Assembly (NCBI GenBank): GCA_018398765.1
Contig: JAHBMJ010001379.1
Location: 1-31,701, forward strand
Reading direction: 5' to 3'
DNA length: 31,701 bases
From: Chromera velia
Taxonomy: Eukaryota; Sar; Chromeraceae
Part shown: in pieces, positions 18,472-28,800 of the stretch
How positions within the stretch are numbered: the first letter of the stretch is position 1
Layout of the letters: each line of letters starts with the position of its first letter
Program-made: the position numbers and the translations under genes
Notes under the pieces: generated by a model
The model's database searches: none
What the model was told of the DNA's origin: nothing
The model's input: the letters and a program-made list of their open reading frames with translations, nothing else

Positions 18472-19748
18472 GCTACATTTTTGATTTTTTTTAAAAACAC
18501 AGTTTATGACTATAAAAAATTGGTTTTGAAAAAGATGAACAGGGGAATTACATGTATACGATTCTACAGGTTTGCCAAGCGGTGGCTGAACTGCTTTGAA
18601 GAAGTCTTGTACGTCCACTTGACTCATTTTCAAACTATAGAGTTAATCGTCTGAACATATCAGGCCTCAGTCATCTCAGACTGGTATCATGGCTTGCTGT
18701 GACTTTAAGTTTGCATCTTACCTTATGTTTGAAACTCATGCATGAAGACCCGATTTTTGATATAACCTGTACAATCGGCTATTTGGCTCCGAATGCATGC
18801 ACCGATGGCTGCGGCCACTAGTAAGAGCGGTGGGCCGCGCCGGCGCATGCATGGCTGGCCCGGGCTGTATGGGCTGGGCCATGCATGCAGTACACTGGAT
18901 GTGCACAAGCCTCTAAGCTACTCCCAACACATTTGTTTTTATAACATAAAAAAAAAACCACACACCATTAGAATGACCAAAGGTATTAAAGACTAGTAAA
19001 AATCGGACTTTGGCTAATTAATCACTTTATTCAATCACATTCAATCACTTCATGGGATAATTAAATATACTCTAATCACAAGTGACTAAACACCTTTGGG
19101 CGGTGTGGAATAGCACGAGAGCCAGCACAAGTACATTGGCATCCTCATAGGTCTTCCCTGAATACGACCTGCATGAACAGACTTCCACATGTACGTAGTG
19201 AGTGTGTGTCCTCCTAATATCATCTCCTAGCCTCCCCAGGTCTGCGCTACCCTGAGCCATTACTGGTGATAGCGTACTATGATGATGATGATGATAATGA
19301 TGCCACATCATATGGATATTGCTAGTTAGGATTTTGGAATGAATGTATAAAAGAAAAAAGGATTAAATTTAGGATTAGGATTAATGTCCACTGTCAAATT
19401 TATATTGGTGTATATAGTTTTTTTCTATATCACTTTACACTGACTCCATCTGACTCCCAATTACTCCTAGCTGATTATTACTAATTATACAAAGTTAAAC
19501 TTTAAGTTATTACTAGTCACTGTTAGTCACCGTCATGATTATAACCGCAAAGTTTAACCTGAAAAGTCTAGAAAGTCTCTGCCTCCTTAACCCTGCCGTA
19601 TCTGTGAGGGAAGACCTATTGTCCCCAGTCCGATGATGCAGGCGAACGGACAGCAATACTCACGAGTCGAAAGCAGGCGGATGTCATTCACCCTTTCACT
19701 ATTTCACTTTCACTTCCCCAACCCCAACCCCCCCACTCCCCCCCAAAG

Positions 19749-19975
19749 GCACATGGATCGAGCGCTGCCTGTCAAACGCAGAGCATCCGAATCATCAGCC
19801 TCCAGGTTCGGATGCAGGACAGAGCTCTGCTGAATTAAGAGGAAATGTACAAACCGATGCGAAGGGATACAGACTCTTCAGGTGGGACGATGAAATTCAA
19901 TGCACTTCGTATCACCCAAGACGCCAGAACCGCACTCCTGTGATCGGCGAGAAGACTGAAGAACGAGAAGACTGA
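19749..19975 (+). CDS. Candidate exon of an unknown gene, reads to TGA
   Basis: After a pyrimidine-rich tract ending CCCAAAG (19684-19748) a frame opens with protein-like composition (TWIERCLSNAEHPNHQPPG, then GYRLFRWDDEIQCTSYHP) and reaches TGA at 19973-19975. It begins with two bases of a codon. An upstream exon may lie at about 19637-19675, after the acceptor GTCCCCAG, but the phase works only with a weak donor. GTGATC at 19940-19945 could instead splice it to the frame at 20060-20164. No family is recognised. Confidence 0.38.
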
Positions 19976-20059
19976 AGACTGAAGAGACTCAAAAGCCCCG
20001 ACGGTTGAGCTGGAAGACGGATAGAGGAAGAGGGGAATGTGAGCGTGGCACAGGGGTGG

Positions 20060-20164
20060 ATGGAGAGAGATGCAGAGGCAAAGAGAGCAATCCCAAAACT
20101 GATGTATGGTTCACATGACGAGTTGCGTCTAATGATAATTGAAACAGCCTCTCAAAAGAGATGA
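20060..20164 (+). CDS. Candidate terminal exon or small ORF, unknown
   Basis: ATG 20060 to TGA 20162-20164 in a frame open from about 20000. The product is helical and mixed-charge (MERDAEAKRAIPKLMYGSHD). It could be the last exon of the gene tail at 19749. It is short and could be chance. Confidence 0.28.
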   Translation: MERDAEAKRAIPKLMYGSHDELRLMIIETASQKR

Positions 20165-20947
20165 ATGAAGCGAGCCAGCCTCATCTCTGAGAAGACCATC
20201 GCAAGAAATCAAAAGAGAACAACCATCCAACCATGTGACGACTTCTCGCCAACTGCCTGCCTGACTATCACCGCTTGCCCGAAGAAAGTAGTCTCAGATG
20301 TCTGAAATGATGACGCACGGATTTGAGGTGCAAAGTCCTCATCTGTTGCCCATCACCCCGAACCATGGATCTACAAAAGAGGTGTGAAAGAGATCTGTCT
20401 GTTCACTCACCATCCAGCTTGCGAAGTCCACTTCAACTTCGTCACAGCTTGGTGGTGGTGTAGAACAGAGAAACGGAAAATGAAGAAGGAAAGAAGCGTG
20501 AAAGCGGAGACTCCCCTACCCCAAAAGTCTTGAATTCCGCCGCGACAGACAGCGGCCACAAGACCCGGAGAAGTTATGCATTCCACATCTCTTCGCGCGA
20601 AACAGAGAAGAATGCACACCCCCCTCTTGAGTCTTGAGCCTCTTCGCAAAGGAAAAAAAGGCAACAAGACTCGGAAGAGGTTTCCCACAACATCCCGCTG
20701 TTCTCTCTGCCGTCGGCTGCTTCTTTTGAAGGATATCGCGCAGACCCCTGCCACGCATATCGCTTGCGAGAGGCCGCATCTTGTACACCACCATGACTGT
20801 GTGCTGTCATCTTTCCGCATTACAGTAAAGTGCTCACCCCACCACCCCAACAGTACATTTAGTTCTTTCCCACCCGCAAGACGACGACTTCCTTCATGCA
20901 AAGATAGATCGATGAAAAAACAGTTCTGTTTCTGTAACTTTGGTCAG
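20165..20947. other. Stretch without a supported gene
   Basis: The longest frames are of poor composition. 20610-20700 shows diverged similarity to 21140-21220 and 22715-22790 (CTCTTGAG.CCT...AAGG.ACAA words), so it is probably part of a duplicated block. Confidence 0.35.
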
Positions 20948-21329
20948 CGTATTTCGGGAGGATCAGCCAGGTAATGGTGCACAAGCGCTCGATCCTGCAA
21001 TGAAGAAATCCGTCGCACAGTCCCAGCAACTCTTTCTCCTCCTCATGAGAGAAAAGACGGAACGGTGAGCTTGCTGTCGTACTGTTTGTTGCACCGACAG
21101 TGGAAAAGAACGAACAGAGGAATACCACCCAGCCAAAGCTCTTGAGACCCTTCGAGAAAACGGGGCACAAGACATCATTCGTGGAATTCACACGACAAGA
21201 TGCTGTTCTGTTTGCTGTTCTTCTTTCTATTGGACGCACAATCCTGAACGCCGAGGCCATGTGCTGCTGTCTTTTCTTTCTTTCACCAAGCCAGGAAGTG
21301 CACCACCCCCCGCAACCCCTACCACCCAG
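20948..21329 (+). CDS. Three candidate exons of an unknown gene
   Basis: Exons 20948-21064, 21101-21180 and 21295-21329. The first follows TTTCTGTAACTTTGGTCAG, ends ACG/GTGAGC, and codes a helical segment (LDPAMKKSVAQSQQLFLLLM). The second follows TTGCACCGACAG, completes the split Arg codon and continues KERTEEYHPAKALETLREN. The third follows a TTTTCTTTCTTTCACCAAGCCAG acceptor and is Pro/Thr-rich. Phases agree across both junctions (2, then 1). The donor of exon 2 (GTGGAA) is weak. No family is recognised. Related but damaged sequence lies about 1.6 kb downstream. The gene's start and its continuation after 21329 are not settled. Confidence 0.42.
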
Positions 21330-24106
21330 GTCTGTTGAAGATTCATTCTATTCTTCAAGTTCGAACGTTTTTGTGTGCTTCAAATGAAGCGAAAAAGCGG
21401 GGCGAAAGACGGGCGAGAAAGGGAGACAAAAAGCGCATGAGTCGAAAAGACAGATAAAAGAAACAGCCTTGCAGTGGCACACCGTACTGCATTCACAGAC
21501 ACACTCACACAAAAACACACAACTTGCTGGGAAAATGGAGTTGCGCGAGACAGTGGTAGACGGGGAGGAAAGGAGGGAGAAGAGGGAGGCGAAGGCGAGG
21601 GAAGTGAAGAAGACAAGTCCAACGCTCCACAGACAGGCGACCCAGGTCAACAAAAAGAGATGAAGAGAAAAACAGAAACCAGTCCCACCACACTTCCGTC
21701 GTCCTTGATGCCTATCAATACCGTCTGGCGCGCCGTCGACAGTACAACAGATGAGCCATGGAAGCAGAGAAAGAGAAGAGAAAGGCGGAGGAAGAGGGGG
21801 ACAGGAGAAGAAAACAGCACGATGACGGGCCAAGGAAGCAAAGAAAAACGCCCATAAACATCCGTCGCAACCCCGTGTCTATAGAGAAGGAAGGTGACCT
21901 ATTAATGGATCACAGAGACCAGACGGGTAGAAAAAAAACAGAAAATGCGGGAAGTCTCTGTGGCTGAAGCAGGCGGAGAAAGAGGGGGGGCGATCAGCAG
22001 ACAGGCAGAGAGAAAGATTACCCAGACAAAGCTGGTGTTTTCTTCACACGTCCGTTGACGTTCCAACACGGTCCCACAGAAAGCCGGACTGTAGAAGCAA
22101 ATTTCCGATCACTGCACATTTGTCAAATGCGCAGTGCACAACCCATCTGTAGTCCGACCCTCTGGAACCGAAGCAAATGACCAACTACGACAAGGACTTC
22201 TCCCCTGCTGCTTGCCTGTCACCACCACCAACCTCAAGAAAGAAGCCTTTTTTTCACAGAGACGCTTATTACACACAGTGGATTTTCAGGGTGAAGTCTC
22301 TTTATCAGTGGGTGAAGCAACCTGAAGGTCAGGAATCAGGATGAAAGTGAAAAAAGAGTTCCGTCGACAAGCAGATCACCGATTGCCGAACACAAGCAGA
22401 TCACTTGAAACCCATCGCCTTTACCAGAAGAAAATTAACAACAGTTGACATTCCGTCCAAAATGATGTACTTCTTCCATTTGCCCTCTACCATTCGACGG
22501 CTTGAATCCTTTCCTTCATGCTTTAGTGAAGAATGAATTGAATGACGGTGGACATCGATCTTACAGCAAAAACAACGAGTACCATCAGCAGGAACTTTTT
22601 CTTCCTGGGTATAGACGGGACGGGGATCTTCCCTTGCTGTTGCATTGCTTGGTAGTGCCAAAAGGAGAAAAAAAAGCAGGCTCACGTGAGAACGGAGAAA
22701 CCCCCAGTCAAGACTCTTGACCCCCCTCGTAAAGAGAAGGCACAAAGGCTCGACAGGGTTTCACACGACAACACGCTAATCTCTTTGTTATTCTTCCTTT
22801 CCTTGGACGTACAATCCGATCACTTGGACGTACACGCACAGAGACCGTGTGCTGTCCTCTTTTCTTCTTTCGCCAAGCAGGAAGTGAACTATCCCGCCAG
22901 CCCTCCGAATGCCTGTTCATCTCGCAGCATCCTGCCATCCGTTTTATCGACACACGATTTAGTGTAGATCTGTGAATGTCTCTCTGCTCACTTTAGGTTT
23001 TCCCTTTAATCTTTAAAAAAAGGGCGGTGCATTGATGGGCAAAAACCCACCACGAAAAAAGGTATTCTCATTCAACACCAGACAGAAATGCATTCAGACA
23101 TCCAAACATGCACTTAGACTCATTTGTCACCGAGGAGGAAGGAAGAATTGAAAGAGTGGAAGAGAAGGCGAGGGCAGGCTGTCAAGAAGAAAACGAGAGA
23201 GAGAGAGCAACGGGGACGAGGAAAGAGAAGGGACGGCCTGACGACAGAACATAGACAAATACATGCCTTCGCTCCTCAAACAGACCATCCAGGTCAAAAG
23301 AAGTGATGCGAAAAACAGCCACTCTCTCCTCTTTTATCAGTCGTATGATGCGTATCAATGAAGTCTGTCACGCCACAAACAGAGGAGGAGGTGAGAGATG
23401 GTAAATTGGAAAGCGGTGGAAGCAGAAGAACGCAGCAACATTGCCGAGTCAAGGGACGGACCGAGGAAGGAAAACGACACGCGGACACCAGAACGATAGA
23501 AAAGAAGAAGAGAGGGACAGCTGGAAGTCGCGCTCTCTTTCTTCCTTCCTTCCTTCCTTTCTTTCTTTCTTTCTTTCTTTGCTTGCTTTTCCTTTCTTCG
23601 TTTTTTCTTTCTTCCCTTCGTCTTTCGTGCCCTGTCTCCTGCTCTCCTCACTGCTTCGGCCAGGAAGGAAAGTGAGGAAGGCGAGAAAAAGGCACCCCAG
23701 ACAGCCAACCCAGGCCAACAAAAACGCGAGAGGATGGAAACCAGTCCCCCCAACTCTTTCTGCCGTCCTGAATGCGTATCAACGAGCCACTGACTACGCA
23801 ACAGATGCGAAATAGGGAGGCGAAGAGGAGTGGACAGAAGGGTAGAGAAAGAAGGTGGGAACAGAAGCAAATAGCAAAGTGGCAGGCCACGGAAAGACCG
23901 AACAACGTGCATGCACACCCGCAGCCCACCCCATGTCTGGAGAGAAGAAACACACGCGCCTGACGTATCACACAGACCACAACGGCAGCAAAAAAACAGA
24001 AAACGTCCGAGATGACGCGCTGCCGGACCATTCTGCTCTGATGAGACCATTTGCATGTTTCTCTTCTTGCGAAACGCAAAAACGTCTCGCTGAAGTTGAG
24101 CGATAG
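21330..24106. other. Duplicated, low-complexity stretch without a firm gene
   Basis: Two or three diverged copies of a purine-rich block recur: about 21540-21960, about 23130-23420 and about 23650-24015. They share CCCAGGTCAACAAAAA, AACCAGTCCC-CC, CGTATCAA-G and AAAAAACAGAAAA words. 22550-22930 resembles the exon block at 20950-21310 but has lost the splice consensus. A TTCC/TTTC microsatellite lies at 23541-23582. Long minus frames across 23355-24301 are open but fall mostly in this repeat. Confidence 0.45.
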
Positions 24107-24238
24107 CCGCAACGGGTGATTGCGGGTATCGACAACATTCAAGTGGACGTCTCTGATTTCGCAAGGGCAGCCTTGCTTGCCTTCATCGAGGAGCAATACC
24201 GTCTGCCGGACTGCTGGCAATGCAACGTGGAGGCATGA
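24107..24238 (+). CDS. Candidate terminal exon of an unknown gene
   Basis: A 44-codon frame opens at CCG after an AG and ends in TGA 24236-24238. It codes a compact hydrophobic helix-like tail (VDVSDFARAALLAFIEEQYR, then PDCWQC). The upstream frame is also protein-like (ETQKRLAEVER) but separated by TAG 24104-24106, so either TAG/CC is the acceptor or the stop is real and this is not an exon. It could belong with the exons at 20948-21329. The minus strand is also open here. Confidence 0.33.
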   Translation, partial: PQRVIAGIDNIQVDVSDFARAALLAFIEEQYRLPDCWQCNVEA

Positions 24239-24539
24239 TAGAGAAAGACGGGGTGAGAGAAGGCAGCGGTAGTGTAACACGACAAATGCACGCATACACA
24301 CTTGACGTCAGATGGCTCGAGGAACGAAAAATGACACTCTAAAGGTACAAAAAAACGCCAGGATTTCTTGCATCGACTACCAGAAGGACGGAGCTTGCTG
24401 TTCGATCACCGAAAGAAAGAAAGAAAGAAAGAAAATAACAGAATTGCACAGAACTTCACCACACACAGCTCCCCTTTCAAGACAATTTTAAATCCACCAT
24501 TTGAATTTTCCGGCGTTCCCGCTCCCCGCCCCCCCGTTT

Positions 24540-25821
24540 TCAACTAGTCTTGTCCGGTGTTTTTTCGTTTCCCCTAGATTCAACCCTCACGTTGTCCCCC
24601 CCCCGGCCACAATTTAAGTTGGCAGGGACGCTATTGAGGACCAACTCGATCGCGTTGAGGGCCTCGTTGAGGGAATCCTTCGAGTCGTCCCCATCTTCCG
24701 CTCCCCCCAGACGCATGCCCCCCTCTCCCGAAGAGGCAGAGCTAGCGGCCAGAGACCCCCCCTCAGGAGGTGTGCCGTTGGATCGTTGGAAGAAGCCGGT
24801 GGAGGTCCGGTCTTGGGAAGTCGGGGAAGGCCCGAAGAAGGGACCGGCCTGAATGGCTACAGCTGTGACAGCAGGAGGGAGACCGGGACCATTTTCGGTC
24901 TCCGGCCTCCTGGCGGGAACACCTGAAGGAACGCCTACTCTACCAGCCGAGTGGAATGGGGCTGTCGCCCCCTCTCTGCGTTTGTAAATTCCCGCAGGCT
25001 CCTTGGGAGCTTCGCTGGGGGTGCGCAGGCACACCATTCTGGTGTTGGGCTTCACTTCGAACACCTCTGAAAAGCACTGTGTGAGGAGTGCGGGGATTTT
25101 CTTGGGATGCGGGCCAGGGATTGTGTCGAGAAGGTTAATCACGTCTTTTTGGTGCTTTTTCATCAGCTCTCCAACCACGGCAACGGAGAGAGCGGAAATT
25201 CCTTCACTGATGAGAGTCTCTCGGAAGAGGCAGTCGATTCGAAACCTGCATACAAGGACACTCATCCTTCTTTTCTGATCGTTGGGTACCATACAGAAGA
25301 AACAAGTGGATAGACACAGAGACACACAGAGGCCTGCCGTGCGACACATAAAACCATACATACAGGAATGAAGACACTCAAGCACGTAAGTAGGTAAGCG
25401 GACAGTCAAGCAGGCAGGTAGGCAGGCAGGCAGACGTAATGACAGACAGACACGCAAAAAAACAGATAAGTGACAGACGGATAGTCTGCGTTTCTTGTAG
25501 CGCAGCGCGGAAAGGCAAGAGTGCATGCAAGGAGCCATGACACGTACAGAACAGCTGCTCAATTTGTTCCTTCTCTCAGACAGTTCTTTTCAGGGCTTCC
25601 GCTTCTGAATCATATTACGCCCCCTCGACTCAGCTTGTCAACAACCCATTTCTACCTCGTCTTTTGTTTTGAGTTTCGAACAGTCTCTCTATCTTTTTTT
25701 CAGCGTATCCTTCTTGCTTTGTCATACTCAGCACACACAGGCTTCTCTTCGTCCGAAGTCTCTTCTTGTCCCCGTGCGTCTAGAAAGAAAGGCAGTCCTG
25801 TTTCACATTGTGCTGAAAGTT

Positions 25822-25866
<45 letters not shown>

Positions 25867-28800
25867 AAGATAGAGAAAGAGAGAGAGAGAGAAAGAGAGA
25901 GATAAAGCGAGACACAGAGGAGAGAGGGAGAGAGATAAAGCGAGACACAGAGGAGAGAGAAAGAGAGCGCACGGAGAAGGCAAAAGCCCAACAGGAAAAA
26001 TGCCAGAGCCGACTCACTGACTTGATGTACGTGTAGATTTTTTCACGTCCTTCTGCAGTGTTGGGGTCCACAAGGATGTCGTGGACGTCGGGATCGATGC
26101 GTTCAAAGTCCGGGGGCGGGGCAATGACGGAAGGGCCCTCGGGGGAAGGGGAGGGACGCGAAATTCCGGAAGAGGAGCTGCTGGAAGACTGCCCTGCGCC
26201 TCTGGGGATAGAGGCAGACGGGGCACCCCTCTCGGAGGAAGCGAAGCCTGAGAGAAGACCTTTACCCGTGGAAGGTTTACCACTGTCTGAGACAGCAGAG
26301 CTTCCCTGCAAGAGCTTGTTTCCTGGAGGGGGGGTCGGCAGGAGATGACCGCCTGGCTGAGAGGACAGAGCGGTGGTCTCGGAATCTTCGCTGTCGAGAG
26401 CGAAAAATTCTCTAGGGAAGAGGGCCAGACCCTGCGAAAGAGAGAGATTCTCCAACTGGGACATGGTCCACGCTCCGCCGAACGGCTTCGAGGTCTTCTT
26501 ATTTTGCTTCTTCTTCAGCTGGCGGAGGTCATCCTTCAGGCAGACGTCGAAAAGAAGCTTCACCTGAGACGAAGAGAAATGAAGTGTGCCCAGACTGACT
26601 GAATGTAGCAAGCAAAGCCTTGAAATCTGAAAGAAATTACTTGGTGTAGCGGAAGCTCAAGATGAGGGGTTTGACATGCCGATGCGAATGCAAACAACTT
26701 CTTCATGGGAAGTATAAGAGGCGGAAATGCAGAGAGGAGTCCCATGCATCACAGAAGGCAAGCCCAAACTTACCGGCAGCTGTTCGAGAAGTTCATCCTG
26801 TGTCAACCAGGAGTGGGGCACGGCGTCGCGTTGTTTGAGGACTCTCACGGCCTCCAGGCACTGACGGACCTGCATTCCAAAAGGAAAAGCAGAAGCGACG
26901 AAATTCAGTTGGGTCCTCACTTCCGCGAGCTGACCTCTCTTTTGTTCCCTCACTACTTTTTTTGCCCAATTGGTTACGAGTCGGTGGTGCTGGCTTTCGG
27001 CAAAGTATAAATTCATGCGAGCCTACGAACTTTGCACTCCGTTTGAAATTTGAAGCAAACGACTTGTCAATGAGAGCCCAAAGCACAAAAGACAGCTTTC
27101 CTTTCGCGCGAGCTTCTATGCTGCACGAAGAACGCATGGAAGCTGGTACGCCCAGCCACCGACCTCTTTACGAAGTGTCCCCAGACGCTGCTGGACTGCG
27201 GCAGGAAGCTCGTCGAAACGGGACACCTGTCGATGACAGAAACAAAAAGAGGATCACGAATTGGGAGGGACGACAAACACATTTGCGCAGGCAATGCGAC
27301 AGTCGACATTACGAGAAGCGAAATGAAGTTCTCGAAAACAGACCAGTACTGGGTGGACGGAAATTGGGGCATCACTCGCTCGTGTCTTCTCTCTCTTTCT
27401 TCCCGAACTCTTCTCCTCAAAACCAGCCCCTTCCATGCGAGAGGACTAGCTACAGACAGAAGCAGCAGACCTGTTGCTGGAGGCAGTAGATCACTCTAGT
27501 CTTCTTCAACTGCTCGTCGTTTGCGTCCTGTTTGAGGATCCACCGGATCTGCATACACGGGCACAAAAGCAATGAGGACGCTTCAACCTCCAACACACTT
27601 ATGCACACAAGAAGAGACAAAAGAGGAAGGTCGACACCAGGGAGGCGCACTGCAGCCGCGGCATCTGGGTCAGTTCGGGAACTTTTCTCCTGTCGATGGT
27701 GAATTGAAAGCTAAGCAGGGCAACCGGAAGTACCGACTGACCTCACTCATCGGCCTCATGATTTGGCGATTTCGGTCGGCGTCGTTCACGGGTGGACCAG
27801 CTGTGTTGCTGTCTCCTGTGTCAGACGTCGCGTCATCCACGTCCCCCGGGGCTTTCGGCTCCCTCTGCATGAGACTCAATCCACCTCCAAGAGCCCCGTC
27901 GGTTCCCTGTCTCGCCCCCCTTCCGAGGTTCTCAAAAGAAACCCCGCTGAGAATCGCGTGGAGGTTTGCAGTGTGCCCAGTCCCAGTTTCAAGAGAGGCA
28001 GAACCACTCAAATTGCTCTTCCCCTCTACGTCAACGAAATCCTCTCCACGCAGAGACAGACCACCGATGCCACCCTCTGAGTCTCCCCAGAGACCGCCAC
28101 CGGAGGAAAGCCCCCCCCAGAGCCCTCGAGTTACGTCAGAACCTGCACAGACGCTCATTTCGATACACTTGGTTTGTTTCTTCCTCCTCTCTACATTTCT
28201 CTTGTGATAGCGAGACAGGTGCTTCTGTGTTACCAGCAGACGTAAACGCCCAAATCAAATAGACCCCTACCCGCCGAAGATGTCACTCTGCGAGACAACC
28301 GTCAAGCGAATTCTTCCAGACACTCCATCCATATCCACTCGCCCTTTTCCCTTCAAACAAAACAAGAATCCAATGACAGACTGACCAGTCAGATCGTCAT
28401 CCGCGGGCAGTTGCCACAAGCTGCCTCTACCCACTGCTGCATCTGCGTTTGGTGCCCCCAACCCCCCCGCCGCAGGTTCAAGAGACCCGTCCTCCTCCAA
28501 TCCCCCCAAGCACTCGCCGTCATCCATTCCGGGAGGAGGCATGAAACGGCCAGACTCGAAGGAACCGTCCTCCATATCGGCCATCGCCTTTGAAGGAGCA
28601 ACGTCCTCAAACCCCGGAGGGGGTCCGTCAAATCCTGGATCATCTAGAGCCGTCAGTAGTGCCCCCTTCTTTTCAGGGGGACCCCAACCATCACCACCTC
28701 CAGAATCTCGCCAAATGCCCCCCTGATCAACAGGGAAGGGACACGTCTTTACAATAGGGGAGCCGCTTGGAGACTGGGCAGGCTGTCGGTCTGACGAGTT

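Larger units (their letters stand above)
17928..19560. other. AT-rich transposon debris with hairpins
   Basis: No intact gene. It contains the hairpins described at 18153 and 18415, a GC-rich GCATGC-word island at 18790-18895, and a short ATGATG microsatellite at 19280-19300. A short minus frame (about 18633-18560, MSQVDVQDFFKAVQPPLGK) resembles the N-terminus of the transposase at 8819 (FLQSMFKALERPLGK) and may be a fragment of a related element. Confidence 0.45.

Noticed and set aside
20408-20445. A minus-strand exon ending GGATG/GTGAGTG
   Set aside because: The donor is good and the short frame is protein-like, but no partner exon with matching phase is found and the plus strand has the better exons nearby.
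23355-24301. Two minus frames of 217 and 269 codons
   Set aside because: They cross purine/pyrimidine-rich duplicated blocks and a TTTC microsatellite, are Cys/Leu/Phe-rich, and have no recognisable start or splice structure.
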